Shown here one piece after another: positions 53,125-62,493 of a stretch of 64,000 nt of DNA. The notes beneath the pieces are model-generated. The model was not told the DNA's origin. It worked only from the letters and a program-made list of their open reading frames with translations, and ran no database searches. Source of the stretch: Corynebacterium tuberculostearicum. Lineage in GTDB: Bacteria > Actinomycetota > Actinomycetes > Mycobacteriales > Mycobacteriaceae. The position numbers and the translations under genes are program-made. Position 1 is the stretch's first letter. The number at the start of each line of letters is the position of its first letter. The stretch lies in the NCBI RefSeq assembly GCF_013408445.1, contig NZ_JACBZL010000001.1, forward strand, positions 1,984,001 to 2,048,000, in the 5' to 3' direction.

Positions 53125-54204
53125 TTATTTATTGAAAGCGCGCTCGAAGACCGGCCAAGAATCCTTGAGGTCCGCAATCCAGTGCGGCCAGGAGTGGGTG
53201 CCGGTATTGCGGAAATTATAGGTTGCCGGGATGCCAGCCTGGTCCAGCTTGGCCTTGAAGTTGTGGGTGCAGTAGTTCACACCAGCCTCGATGGCGCCAC
53301 CTTCGACCTGCAGCTGAGCGGAGCCCACAGCAGCGATAGCAGGGTTATTTCCCTTGCCCACGTGATAGGAGAAGGTATCCTCCTTGCCTGCCAACCCAGA
53401 ACCAGAAGAGATGTACAGCTCCGTGCCACGCAGCTTTTCGTGGTTCATCATCGCGTCGTTATAGCGGTTGGTAGGAGAGCCGAACGGTCCCCACATCTGC
53501 TCCGCGGTAGCGCCACCGCGGTTGACGGTAAGCTCAACGGCCTTGTGCTCTACCGGGTAAGCGGTGGCTGCGCAGCCGGCGTAGGAACCAACGGCGTCAT
53601 AGAAGCCCTGGTTGTGCTCCGCCAGCAGCAGGGAGGAGGTTGCGGACATGGACATGCCCGCAATAGCGCGGTGGTTATCGGCCTTGATGTGGCCCTCGAT
53701 GGCGCCCGGCAGTTCCTTGCTAAGGAAGGTTTCCCACTTCTGCGGGCCCTTGAGGTACTTGGAGTTCGGCTCGGATACCCAGTCGGTGTAGTAGGAGAAA
53801 GCACCGGCCTGTGGGATGACCACGTTGACGTTCTTGGAGTGGTAGAAATCGACGGCGTCAGAAAGCTTCAGCCAGTCCATGTCCTGCTCCGCGCCGCCTG
53901 CACCGTTGAGCAGATAGATGGTCGGGCGGTTCTCATCCTTCGCGCGAATGACGGCCAGCGGAATCTTGCGGTCGTTCATGGCAGGGGAGGTGGCCTGCAG
54001 CTTTTCGACGCGCGGATCGTCCTTGTACTTCTGGTACCAGGTCAGCTGCTCCAGCTCTGGGGTGACCTCCAGTGGGGCCAGGGTGGACTGGGCGGCGTTG
54101 CCCGCTACCTGCTGCGGGGTGAGCTGTGCGGCGCCCGCTAGCGGGGCGCAAGCCAAGCCTGCACACACGGCGGTGGCGGCCAGGATGGAGCTAAGACGCT
54201 TCAT
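53125..54204 (-). CDS. cmt: corynomycolyltransferase
   Basis: The protein has 359 residues with a signal peptide (cleaved near AGAAQLT). The antigen-85-type alpha/beta hydrolase fold includes IYLLNGAGGAEQDMDWL, nucleophile GMSMSATSSLLLAEH and the C-terminal His in GTHSWPHWIADL. It transfers corynomycolates to trehalose, arabinogalactan or proteins at the outer face. TATAAT on the minus strand (54237-54242) gives it a separate promoter inside the gap to its paralogue. Confidence 0.9.
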   Translation of the reverse strand: MKRLSSILAATAVCAGLACAPLAGAAQLTPQQVAGNAAQSTLAPLEVTPELEQLTWYQKYKDDPRVEKLQATSPAMNDRKIPLAVIRAKDENRPTIYLLNGAGGAEQDMDWLKLSDAVDFYHSKNVNVVIPQAGAFSYYTDWVSEPNSKYLKGPQKWETFLSKELPGAIEGHIKADNHRAIAGMSMSATSSLLLAEHNQGFYDAVGSYAGCAATAYPVEHKAVELTVNRGGATAEQMWGPFGSPTNRYNDAMMNHEKLRGTELYISSGSGLAGKEDTFSYHVGKGNNPAIAAVGSAQLQVEGGAIEAGVNYCTHNFKAKLDQAGIPATYNFRNTGTHSWPHWIADLKDSWPVFERAFNK

Positions 54205-54254
54205 AGTGCTTCTTTCCTGTAGTTATGAACTCGCTGATTATACTTCTGCGCTAC

Positions 54255-55649
54255 TTATTCCGCGACGCCGGCAGCCTCTGCGGCTCCAGCAGCCTCTGCA
54301 CCCTCTGCGCCCTTGCCCTCGACAAAGTCCTTGTCCGGGGACTGGTCAGCGGCGCTCGGGGCGTCCTTAACCTGCGCATCTTCCTCGGCCTGCGGCGCAT
54401 CGATGGAAAGCTCGTTGGGCTTTACCTCCGGCTTGGCCGGTGCTTCTGCAGCGTCCTTGGCAAAGCCGCGCTCGAAGGTTGCCCAGGAGGTGAAGAGATC
54501 ATTGCGCCAGCCCGGCCAGGAGTGGGTGCCGGTATTGCGGAAGTTCCAGTCCGCCTTCATATCCTGGGAATCCATCTTGGCCTTGAGGTCGTGGGTGCAG
54601 GAGCTCATGGCGGCCTCAATGACGCCGCCCTCGACGATGAGCGTGGACGAGCCCTTAGCGCCCCAGTCATTGGCGCCGCCCAAACCACTATTCACGGAGA
54701 CGTAGGTCTCGGATTGGCCCAGGTTCTTCGGGTTAGCGTTCACCAGAGCATCGTTGTACACGTTGTACTCGCTGCCCATGGCACCCCACATCTGATCGGC
54801 CGAGCCCCCGCCGCGGTTCACGGTCAGCTGGGTGTACAGGCGCGGCAGTGGGCGAGAGGTAGCCGCACAACCGGAGAAGGAGCCCACGGCGTTATAGAAG
54901 CCCGGGTTGTGTTCCGCCAACAGCAGGGAGGAGGTCGCGGACATGGACATGCCGGCAATCGCGCGCTTGCCATTGCCACCGATATGATCTTCTAGAGCGC
55001 CTGGCAGCTCCTTAGTGAGGAAGGTTTCCCACTTCTGCGGGCCCTTGAGGTAGCCGCTATTCGGGGAAGATACCCAGTCGGTGTAATAGGAGAAGGCACC
55101 GGCCTGCGGGATGACCACGTTGACGTCCTTGGACGTGTAGAAGTCCACCATGTCCTGTACGCCTTCGGCCTCAGGGTCGATGTCGTGGTTGGTGGTGGCG
55201 GTCAGCCAGTCCATGCCCTGCTCGGCGCCGCCGGCGCCGTTGAGCAGGTACAGGGTGGGGCGCTTCTTATCAAAATTGCCGTCCGGGGTGATGACCGCAA
55301 GCGGAACCTCGCGGCCGCCCATGGCGGCGGAGGTGGCGGTCAGGGCCTTAACGTGGTTGCCGTAGTGCTTGCCCTGGCCGCTCTTGTGGCCGAAGGCGTA
55401 GCCCTTCCACTTGTCCTTAGATTTCAGCTCGGCAATATCCACCACGCGGTTTTCACCTTCGGTGGTGATGGCGTAGTTGATGTTTTCCGCATCCGCTGAG
55501 TCGGTGAGGTTTACCTCGCGGATGGTGGACGGGGTGGCGTCACCCTGGATCTCGGCCGGCTCGACGGCGGAGGCGATAGGGGTGGAGAGGACTCCTGCCG
55601 CGATGGCGATGCCTGCGACGCTGGAGCCGATAGAGCGCAAAGTATGCAT
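54255..55649 (-). CDS. cmt: corynomycolyltransferase with acidic C-terminal tail
   Basis: The protein has 464 residues with signal peptide (near ASAVEPA). The core parallels the neighbouring paralogue: LYLLNGAGGAEQGMDWL, GMSMSATSSLLLAEH and GTHSWPGWRNDL. It has an additional N-terminal segment (about 30-100) and a roughly 65-residue Ala/Glu/Asp/Pro-rich tail (EAPAKPEVKPNELSIDAPQA onward) absent from the paralogue, perhaps spanning the wall. The two genes look like a tandem duplication. Confidence 0.9.
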   Translation of the reverse strand: MHTLRSIGSSVAGIAIAAGVLSTPIASAVEPAEIQGDATPSTIREVNLTDSADAENINYAITTEGENRVVDIAELKSKDKWKGYAFGHKSGQGKHYGNHVKALTATSAAMGGREVPLAVITPDGNFDKKRPTLYLLNGAGGAEQGMDWLTATTNHDIDPEAEGVQDMVDFYTSKDVNVVIPQAGAFSYYTDWVSSPNSGYLKGPQKWETFLTKELPGALEDHIGGNGKRAIAGMSMSATSSLLLAEHNPGFYNAVGSFSGCAATSRPLPRLYTQLTVNRGGGSADQMWGAMGSEYNVYNDALVNANPKNLGQSETYVSVNSGLGGANDWGAKGSSTLIVEGGVIEAAMSSCTHDLKAKMDSQDMKADWNFRNTGTHSWPGWRNDLFTSWATFERGFAKDAAEAPAKPEVKPNELSIDAPQAEEDAQVKDAPSAADQSPDKDFVEGKGAEGAEAAGAAEAAGVAE

Positions 55650-55914
55650 ATTTTTAGCTTCCTCGAGTTAAGAGAATCTTCTCAGTAGGTATCGTTCCGC
55701 ATAGCGGGAGTGTTAGCAAGACTCTATGCCTTAATAGCCCTTTTAATGTAGCAAAACCTGTGACGCATGTGGTTTGTGTGTCATAATTCTGAACGCAGCG
55801 CGTATGTAACGGTGGCGCTACAATCTCCGCTAGTACTAAACGTGTGAATAATGCGGTCCCCAACCGCGGGCCCATCCCTCGCTCTAGGTAAGTAAAAACA
55901 CAGAAAGAAGCATA

Positions 55915-56025
55915 ATGAACGTTTTCGATTCCATCCTCGTGTCCATCAACGAAGTTCTGGGCCAGTTCCTGCACACCGGTTCCTCCATGTCCTCCACCGC
56001 TGCACTGGCTCTCGGCCTGTTCTAA
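55915..56025 (+). CDS. 36-residue peptide, possible mycomembrane peptide
   Basis: The ATG follows AGAAAGAAG and opens a 36-codon frame: MNVFDSILVSINEVLGQFLH, then TGSSMSSTAALALGLF. It has no signal peptide and is amphipathic and Ser-rich, like the short corynebacterial PorA/PorH peptides that are exported and often mycoloylated, but I see no direct sequence match. It is a complete transcription unit: TACAAT (55829-55834) upstream, about 75 nt leader and a strong terminator 16 bp after the stop. It neighbours two mycolyltransferase genes. Confidence 0.6.
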   Translation: MNVFDSILVSINEVLGQFLHTGSSMSSTAALALGLF

Positions 56026-56040
56026 AACGCCGAGTCCATA

Positions 56041-56092
56041 GCCCTGCGTGGGGGCGTCGCGCGCTTGCCGACGCCACCGTGCAGGGCCTTTG
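56041..56092 (+). terminator. terminator of the 36-residue peptide gene
   Basis: GCCCTGC (56041-56047) pairs with GCAGGGC (56081-56087), and inside it GGCGTCG pairs with CGACGCC, followed by CTTTG. It isolates the small gene from lpd downstream. Confidence 0.75.
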
Positions 56093-56182
56093 TGCGTTTT
56101 ACCCCCGAAGCGTGGGGTACTCGGGCACAAGAGTGTGACCCAATGCGCGACATGGAGGGGAAAGTTACGTATCCTAAAGGGC

Positions 56183-57595
56183 GTGACTAATGAACATTAT
56201 GACGTAGTAGTACTCGGCGCGGGCCCTGGCGGCTACGTGGCCGCCATCCGTGCAGCTCAGCTTGGTAAGAAAGTTGCCGTAATCGAGAAGCAGTACTGGG
56301 GCGGTGTCTGCCTCAACGTAGGCTGCATCCCTTCCAAGGCGCTGCTGAAGAACGCTGAGGTTGCCCACACCTTCAACCATGAGGCCAAGGACTTCGGTAT
56401 TTCCGGCGATGTCTCCTTCGACTTCGGTGTTGCCCACAAGCGTTCCCGCAAGGTTTCCGCGGGCATCGTCAAGGGTGTCCATTACCTGATGAAGAAGAAC
56501 AAGATCACCGAGATCAACGGCCTTGGCTCCTTCAAGGACGATAAGACCATCGAAATCACCGATGGTGATGACAAGGGTAAGACCGTCACCTTCGATGACT
56601 GCATCATCGCTACCGGCTCCGTGGTCAAGTCCCTGCCGGGCGTAGAGCTCGGCGGCAACATCGTCTCCTACGAGGAGCAGATCCTCAACGATGAGGCCCC
56701 GAAGTCCATGGTCATCGTCGGCGCCGGCGCCATCGGCATGGAATTTGCTTATGTTCTGTCCAACTACGGCGTGGACGTCACCATCGTGGAGTTCATGGAC
56801 CGCGTCCTGCCGAACGAGGACAAGGACGTCTCCAAGGCCATTGCCAAGGAGTACAAGAAGCTTGGCGTTAAGCTGCTGACCGGCTACAAGACCACCTCCG
56901 TCAAGGACAACGGCGACAATGTCACCGTTGAGGTCGAGTCTAAGGACGGCTCCAAGCAGGACACCCTCACCGTGGACCGTGCCATGATCTCCATCGGCTT
57001 CGCCCCACGCACCGAGGGCTTCGGCCTGGAGAACACCGGCGTTGAGCTCACCGAGCGCGGCGCCATCGCCATCGATGACACTATGCGCACCAACGTGGAC
57101 CACATCTATGCCATCGGTGACGTTACCGCGAAGCTGCAGCTCGCCCACGTTGCTGAGGCCCAGGGCGTTGTCGCCGCAGAGACCATCGCCGGCGTGGAGA
57201 CCCAGCTTTTGGGCGACTACATGAACATGCCGCGCGCTACCTTCTGCAACCCGCAGGTCGCTTCCTTCGGCTACACCGAAGAGGCTGCCAAGGAGAAGTT
57301 CGCTGACCGCGACATTAAGGTCGCTACCTTCCCGTTCTCCGCTAACGGCAAGGCTGCTGGCCTCAATGAGACCGCGGGCTTTGTCAAGCTCATTGCGGAC
57401 GGCGAGTACGGCGAGCTCATCGGCGGCCACATGGTGGGCTCCAACGTTTCCGAGCTGCTGCCGGAGCTGACCCTGGCACAGCGCTTCGACCTCACCGCTG
57501 AGGAGATCGGCCGCAACGTTCACACTCACCCGACCCTTTCTGAGGCCATGAAGGAAGCTGCCGAGGGCATCGGCGGCCACATGATTAACCTCTAA
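56183..57595 (+). CDS. lpd: dihydrolipoamide dehydrogenase
   Basis: The protein has 470 residues from the GTG at 56183. FAD-binding [20 protein letters not shown], redox disulfide [13 protein letters not shown] (C43, C48), NAD-binding [20 protein letters not shown] and the C-terminal [16 protein letters not shown] with catalytic His-Glu are complete. It is the E3 subunit of pyruvate and 2-oxoglutarate dehydrogenase complexes. TATCCT ends 7 nt before the GTG, indicating leaderless transcription. Confidence 0.95.
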   Translation: MTNEHYDVVVLGAGPGGYVAAIRAAQLGKKVAVIEKQYWGGVCLNVGCIPSKALLKNAEVAHTFNHEAKDFGISGDVSFDFGVAHKRSRKVSAGIVKGVHYLMKKNKITEINGLGSFKDDKTIEITDGDDKGKTVTFDDCIIATGSVVKSLPGVELGGNIVSYEEQILNDEAPKSMVIVGAGAIGMEFAYVLSNYGVDVTIVEFMDRVLPNEDKDVSKAIAKEYKKLGVKLLTGYKTTSVKDNGDNVTVEVESKDGSKQDTLTVDRAMISIGFAPRTEGFGLENTGVELTERGAIAIDDTMRTNVDHIYAIGDVTAKLQLAHVAEAQGVVAAETIAGVETQLLGDYMNMPRATFCNPQVASFGYTEEAAKEKFADRDIKVATFPFSANGKAAGLNETAGFVKLIADGEYGELIGGHMVGSNVSELLPELTLAQRFDLTAEEIGRNVHTHPTLSEAMKEAAEGIGGHMINL

Positions 57596-57623
57596 GCAGG
57601 GCTGCTTGCCGACGTCGGCCTTT

Positions 57624-57655
57624 CTCCCACCACCGCCTCAGTAGCGCGGTGGGAG
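57624..57655 (+). terminator. likely lpd terminator hairpin
   Basis: CTCCCACC (57624-57631) pairs with GGTGGGAG (57648-57655), 28 bp beyond the lpd stop. There is no clear T-tract, so termination efficiency is uncertain. Confidence 0.5.
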
Positions 57656-57680
57656 GCTAGGGCCTAGGCGCACCACAACG

Positions 57681-57752
57681 GCAACAGTATCGGCACCGCT
57701 GATCCTCCCCCGCCCGCACTGGGCAGGGGTCAGGGCACCGCGGTGCCGTTGC
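57681..57752. other. long imperfect stem-loop between lpd and ramB
   Basis: Outer GCAAC/GTTGC, then CGGCACCGC (57691-57699)/GCGGTGCCG (57740-57748), and an inner CCTCCCCCGCCC/GGGCAGGGGTCAGG stem build a stable 72-nt hairpin. It may end transcription from ramB or be a small structured RNA. TTGCTATATG follows on the plus strand. Confidence 0.4.
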
Positions 57753-57785
57753 TATATGTACACATAACGCGCGCAACCCTCACTG

Positions 57786-57906
57786 CTACTCGAAAAATTT
57801 TCGAGTAGCTTTCGAGTAGCTTTCAAGTACTACTAAAGCGCCAGTTCAGGACGATTTTTACTCGAAACGAGCTCTTTCGAGTAGTTTTCGAGTAGCTTTC
57901 GAGTAG
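57786..57906. repeat. iteron-like array of 11-bp repeats
   Basis: Unit YTTTCGAGTAG recurs head-to-tail exactly every 11 bp in two blocks: 57798-57808, 57809-57819, 57820-57830 (degenerate), and 57874-57884, 57885-57895, 57896-57906. Each block is preceded by one inverted copy, CTACTCGAAAA (57786-57796) and TACTCGAAA (57859-57867). The first makes a perfect 23-bp palindrome. It lies between the convergent 3' ends of lpd and ramB, so it is not at a promoter. One helical turn per unit suggests cooperative protein binding on one DNA face. Confidence 0.75.
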
Positions 57907-57926
57907 GTCGATTGGTGCCTAAGGCG

Positions 57927-59336
57927 CTAGTAGGGTGCAACGGCGGAGCGGTGGGCATCGACGTTGATGACCTCGTTGATGGGTGGAAAGGCGCGCTGCG
58001 CGCAGTTTTCGCGCGGGCACGTGCGGCAGCCGGAGCCGATGGGGGTGGCCGAGGAGAGATCGGTGAGATCGAGGCCTTCGGCGTAGACGGTGCGGTCGGC
58101 GTGGCGGGCCTCGCAGCCTAGGCCGATGGCGAAGAGCTTATCGGTATCGCCAAAACGCCCCTGGTGGTGCTGGACGGCGCGCGAAATCCACAGGTAGTTG
58201 CGTCCATCGGGCATTTGCGCCAACTGGCGGGAGATAATGCCGGGCTGGGTGAAGGTCTCGTAGACATTCCACAGCGGGCAGGTGCCGCCATTATTGGAAA
58301 AGTGCACGCCGGTGGCGGATTGGCGCTTGGACATATTGCCTGCGCGGTCGACGCGGACAAAAGTAAAAGGAATGCCGCGGAGGTTATCGCGCTGCAGGGT
58401 GGACAGGCGAGAGGCCACGGATTCATAGCCCACGCCGAAGACCTGGCAGAGGTATTCCACGTCGTAGCCGGAGCGCTCGGCTTCGGAATGCATCAGCGCA
58501 TAGGGCATTACGGTGGCGGCGGCGAAGTAGCTGGCCAAGCCGCGCTGCGCGAGGTTGCGAGAAGCATCCGAGGTAAACGGCTCTTCCTCCACTAGGGAAG
58601 CGATATCGTCCCCGGCCTCGAGGAAGCCCAGCTCCGCGGCCATGCGGAAGGCGCGCTGGCCTTCGCTCAGGCGCGACGCGAGCCGGAACTCGCCGGTCTC
58701 GCGGTCAAAGCTATGCAACGTGCCATCCATCTGGGAAGTGATGTGGATATCTACGTTGTGGCGATCGCGCAGGCGCTGGGCCAGGGCGTGTTCGGTGTCG
58801 CGAATGCCGAAGTGGGTGACCGAGAGGGCGTCGGCAAGCTGCTCTGCATGGTGGTCTAGGTTGTCCAGGTAGTTCTGGCGGGCGTAGAAGAAGTCGCGCA
58901 CCTCGTCGTGCGGCATGGATAGGGCCTGGGTGGCCTCGGTGGTGCGGCGGGCATCGGTGGCCAGCGAGAGCTTATCGCGCACATTGCGGTAGCGGCGGTG
59001 GACATCGACCAGCGTGCGAGCCACGGTGGGGTGGTTATAGACCAGCTCGGAGAGCTCCTGCAGCTCGACGGGGGAGGGGCAGAGCTCCTTGTCTTGGATG
59101 ACGTCCTGGATCTCGGCAAGAAGGCGGGAGTCATCGTCGCGGGAGAAGAAGGTGGCGTCGACGCCGAAGACCTCGGTGATGCGCAGGAGCACCGGGACGG
59201 TGAGTGGCCGGACGTCGTGCTCGATCTGATTGACGTAGCTGGCGGAGAGCCCCAGCGTCGCAGCAAGGGAAGCCTGACTGAGATCGCGCTCACGGCGAAG
59301 CTGGCGAAGGCGGGATCCCACATACGTCTTACTCAT
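57927..59336 (-). CDS. ramB: RamB-type regulator of acetate and carbon metabolism
   Basis: The protein has 469 residues. An N-terminal Xre-like helix-turn-helix ([37 protein letters not shown]) precedes a short-chain fatty-acid-regulator domain with the C-terminal [10 protein letters not shown] and Cys-rich [19 protein letters not shown]. RamB represses acetate and glyoxylate genes and other targets in C. glutamicum. TAACCT ends 7 nt before the ATG at 59336, indicating a leaderless start; the longer frame from 59405 lacks support. A RamB-like box lies about 45 bp upstream. Confidence 0.92.
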   Translation of the reverse strand: MSKTYVGSRLRQLRRERDLSQASLAATLGLSASYVNQIEHDVRPLTVPVLLRITEVFGVDATFFSRDDDSRLLAEIQDVIQDKELCPSPVELQELSELVYNHPTVARTLVDVHRRYRNVRDKLSLATDARRTTEATQALSMPHDEVRDFFYARQNYLDNLDHHAEQLADALSVTHFGIRDTEHALAQRLRDRHNVDIHITSQMDGTLHSFDRETGEFRLASRLSEGQRAFRMAAELGFLEAGDDIASLVEEEPFTSDASRNLAQRGLASYFAAATVMPYALMHSEAERSGYDVEYLCQVFGVGYESVASRLSTLQRDNLRGIPFTFVRVDRAGNMSKRQSATGVHFSNNGGTCPLWNVYETFTQPGIISRQLAQMPDGRNYLWISRAVQHHQGRFGDTDKLFAIGLGCEARHADRTVYAEGLDLTDLSSATPIGSGCRTCPRENCAQRAFPPINEVINVDAHRSAVAPY

Positions 59337-59374
59337 GCCGGCAAGGTTACTGGCTGGCCTGCGGGTGTGCACCC

Positions 59375-59390
59375 TAATTGCAAAGATCTT
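59375..59390. promoter_or_regulatory. probable RamB box upstream of ramB
   Basis: The plus strand shows TTGCAAAG (59378-59385) followed by ATCTT, matching the reverse complement of the RamB motif (A/G)(A/G)AACTTTGCAAA in its whole core. It lies some 42-50 bp upstream of the ramB start, consistent with the autoregulation reported for C. glutamicum ramB. Confidence 0.5.
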
Positions 59391-59482
59391 GTGAAGAATG
59401 TTCACCCGCCTGTGGGCTGCATGTGGGTTTCATGCGAAAGTTTGACACATAAAGGGGTAAGCTGGTCACTCTAGTAACACCG

Positions 59483-59498
59483 GGTGACCAAGTTCACA
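59483..59498. promoter_or_regulatory. probable GlxR site upstream of sdhCAB
   Basis: GGTGACCAAGTTCACA matches TGTGA-N6-TCACA in nine of ten half-site bases with correct spacing. It lies about 210 bp before sdhC. sdhCAB is a GlxR target in C. glutamicum; glxR is present in this window. Confidence 0.55.
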
Positions 59499-59576
59499 AC
59501 TGCGGAGAGAATTACGCAACGTCAATATTGCGGAATTCCGAGCAGCCAAGGTAGTGACGTTTTGCCCCAAGGCTTC

Positions 59577-59595
59577 TAAGGCAACCCTTACCTAA
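59577..59595. promoter_or_regulatory. probable DtxR (iron regulator) box upstream of sdhCAB
   Basis: TAAGGCAACCCTTACCTAA fits the 19-bp DtxR consensus TTAGGTWAGSCTWACCTAA with three mismatches and a perfect right half. It lies about 110 bp before sdhC, in the leader or promoter. Iron control of this iron-sulfur/haem enzyme makes sense. The remaining 59337-59705 stretch has no gene. Confidence 0.5.
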
Positions 59596-59705
59596 AAGAA
59601 TTCTGACTTTAACCGTACCGCCGTACCGTTAGGCGAAACGCTGCAGGAATTGACTAGTAACCAGCGGTTAAGCCCAGTTAAAGTGAGGGCGACAATGGAG
59701 GTGTC

Positions 59706-60461
59706 ATGACTTTAAGAAATCCGGACCGTGAGGCAGTAACTCACGGCCACATTACTAACGAACCAATCCGCCAGAAGCCGGGAGTGCCCTCCTGGGTTCT
59801 GAAGCTCATCATGGCCGTCACCGGCCTGCTCTTCGCCCTCTTCGTTGTTGGCCACATGGCCGGCAACCTGAAGTTGTACTTGCCGGCGCACGGCGGCGAA
59901 GAAGCACTAGATGAATACGGTGCATTCCTGCGCTCCATGGGCGAGCCGTTGTTCCCGCATGAGGGTGCATTGTGGATCATTCGCGCTGTCCTGCTGGTTG
60001 CCATCATCGCCCACATCTATGGCGCGATCGCTTTGACTGCCCGCTCCAAGGCATCCCGCGGCAAGTTCAGCCGCAGCAACCTCATGGGTGGCCTGGATTC
60101 CTTCGCCACCAAGACCATGCTGGTCTCCGGCCTGGTTCTGCTGCTGTTTATCATCTTCCACCTGCTGGACCTGACCATGGGCGTACAGCCCATCGCTCCA
60201 GGTGACTTTGCAGAGGGCGCGGTGAAGGCCAACATGATTGCAACCTTCAGCCGCTGGCCGGTCACCATCGTGTACGTGATCGCCATGTGCTTCCTGTTCC
60301 TGCACCTCACCCACGGCATTCGCCTTGCCGCCTCTGACCTGGGTATCACCGGTGCGAAGTGGCGTCAGACCTTCCTGATCTTGGCGTACGTCATCCCGGC
60401 CGTTGTCTGCATCGGCAACATCGTTATGCCTTTGTCCGTTGCCCTGGGCTTGGTCAGCTAA
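59706..60461 (+). CDS. sdhC: succinate dehydrogenase cytochrome b subunit
   Basis: The protein has 251 residues and five membrane helices, so it is the single-anchor, di-haem type-B form without a separate SdhD. Candidate haem His residues occur in VVGHMAGNLKLYL, IIAHIYGAIAL, IIFHLLDLTMG and FLHLTHGIRLAA. It anchors the flavoprotein and iron-sulfur subunits and passes electrons to menaquinone. AATGGAGG gives the ribosome site. First gene of sdhCAB. Confidence 0.93.
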   Translation: MTLRNPDREAVTHGHITNEPIRQKPGVPSWVLKLIMAVTGLLFALFVVGHMAGNLKLYLPAHGGEEALDEYGAFLRSMGEPLFPHEGALWIIRAVLLVAIIAHIYGAIALTARSKASRGKFSRSNLMGGLDSFATKTMLVSGLVLLLFIIFHLLDLTMGVQPIAPGDFAEGAVKANMIATFSRWPVTIVYVIAMCFLFLHLTHGIRLAASDLGITGAKWRQTFLILAYVIPAVVCIGNIVMPLSVALGLVS

Positions 60462-60476
60462 AGGAGTTAGAAACCC

Positions 60477-62493
60477 ATGACTAATACTGAACTCAAGCGC
60501 GAGCACCCTAAGTTCTCGCACCCACAGTCCATCGTTCCGGGCGTATCTGCCGGCAACATCCTGGAATCCCACGAGCCGCACGGCGTGCCGATGAAGGATA
60601 TGTGGTCCCACCAAAAGGACCACATGCAGCTGGTCTCCCCGCTGAACCGCCGCAAGTTTGAGGTTCTCGTGGTTGGTACCGGCCTGTCCGCTGGTTCCGC
60701 TGCGGCCGCACTGGGCGAGCTGGGCTACAAGGTAAAGGTATTCACCTACCACGATTCCCCGCGCCGCGCGCACTCCATTGCCGCGCAGGGTGGACGTCAA
60801 CGCCTCCCGTGCCAAGAAGGTGGACAATGACTCCGCCTACCGCCACACCAAGGACACCGTGAAGGGCGGCGACTACCGCTGCCGCGAGTCCGACTGCTGG
60901 CGCCTGGCAAACGAGTCCGTCCGCGTCATCGACCACATGAACGCCATCGGCGCCCCATTCGCTCGCGAGTACGGCGGCACCCTGGCTACCCGTTCCTTCG
61001 GTGGCGTGCAGGTCTCCCGTACCTACTACACCCGTGGCCAAACAGGTCAGCAGCTGCAGCTGTCCACCACTTCGGCGCTGTACCGCCAGATCGGCCTGGG
61101 CAACGTGGAGCTCTTCGCTCACAACGACCTGCAGGACATCATCGTCTACAACGACAACGGTAAGAAGCGTGCCGGCGGCATCGTTACCCGCAACCTGATT
61201 ACCGGTGAGCTCAAGGCCTTCACCGGCCACGCAGTTGTGCTGGGTACCGGCGGCTACGGCAACGTCTACCACATGTCCACCCTGGCAAAGAACTCCAATG
61301 CCAGCGCCATGATGCGTGCGTACGACAGCGGTGCTTACCTGGCTTCCCCGGCCTTCGTGCAGTTCCACCCGACGGGCCTGCCGGTCAACTCCGATTGGCA
61401 GTCCAAGACCATCCTGATGTCGGAGTCCCTGCGTAACGACGGCCGCATTTGGTCCCCGAAGAAGGAGGGCGACGACCGCGACCCGAATACCATTCCGGAA
61501 GAAGAGCGCGACTACTTCTTGGAACGCCGCTACCCGGCATTCGGCAACCTGGTTCCGCGCGACGTTGCTTCCCGTGCCATCTCCCAGCAGATCAACGCCG
61601 GCCTGGGCGTTGGCCCGCTGCACAACTCGGTGTACCTGGACTTCCGCGACGCCATCGAGCGCCTGGGCAAGGACAAGATCCGCGAGCGCTACTCCAACCT
61701 CATTGAGATGTACGAAGAGGCCATCGGCGAGTCTGCTTATGAGACTCCGATGCGCATCGCCCCGACCTGCCACTTCACCATGGGTGGCCTGTGGACGGAC
61801 TTCAACGAGATGACCTCCATCGACGGCCTCTTTGCCGCCGGTGAGTGCTCCTGGACCTACCACGGTGCTAACCGCCTGGGTGCTAACTCCCTGCTTTCGG
61901 CTTCCGTCGATGGCTGGTTCACCCTGCCGTTTACCATTCCGAACTACTTGGCTGACCACCTCAACGAGGAGAAGCTGGCCGAAGATTCCCCAGAGGCACA
62001 GGCAACCCTGGCGCAGTCCCAGGAGCGCATCGACCGCCTCATGGGCGTGCGCGGTGAGAACCCGCACGGTCCGTCCTACTACCACCGCCAGCTGGGCGAT
62101 ATCCTCTACCACGGCTGCGGTGTGTCCCGTAACGTGGAAGACCTCAAGGCCGCCATCACCAAGATCCGCGAGCTGCGCGAGGACTTCTGGGCTAATGTCC
62201 GCATCCCGGGCGAGGCCAATGACATGAACCAGGTGCTGGAGTACGGCCTGCGCGTTGCCGACTACCTGGACTTGGGTGAGCTCATGTGTGTTGACGCTCT
62301 GGACCGCGATGAGTCCTGTGGCGCTCACTTCCGCGAGGACCACCTCACCGAGGACGGCGAGGCAGAACGCGATGATGAGAACTGGTGCTTCGTTTCCGCA
62401 TGGGAGCCGGGCGCAAATAAGAACGAGTTCATCCGCCACGCCGAGCCGCTGTACTTTGATTCGATCCCGCTGATGACAAGGAACTACAAGTAA
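60477..62493 (+). pseudogene. sdhA: succinate dehydrogenase flavoprotein subunit, frameshifted
   Basis: The gene reads [20 protein letters not shown]... through [12 protein letters not shown] (the FAD-linking His region), then one extra base, most simply the A at 60794, shifts the frame. Removing it restores [14 protein letters not shown] and gives a single 671-residue SdhA with HTKDTVKGGDYRCRESDCWR, RTYYTRGQTGQQLQLS and MRIAPTCHFTMGG catalytic segments. As written, a truncated 117-residue product results. Flanking sdhC and sdhB are intact, so a recent mutation or sequencing error is likely. Confidence 0.85.

Noticed and set aside
56174..57580. Long open frame antisense to lpd (468 codons)
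   Set aside because: It mirrors the codon pattern of lpd, has no ribosome site and no recognisable motifs.
57786..57906. CRISPR array
   Set aside because: Units are 11 bp, contiguous with no unique spacers, and no cas genes are in the window.
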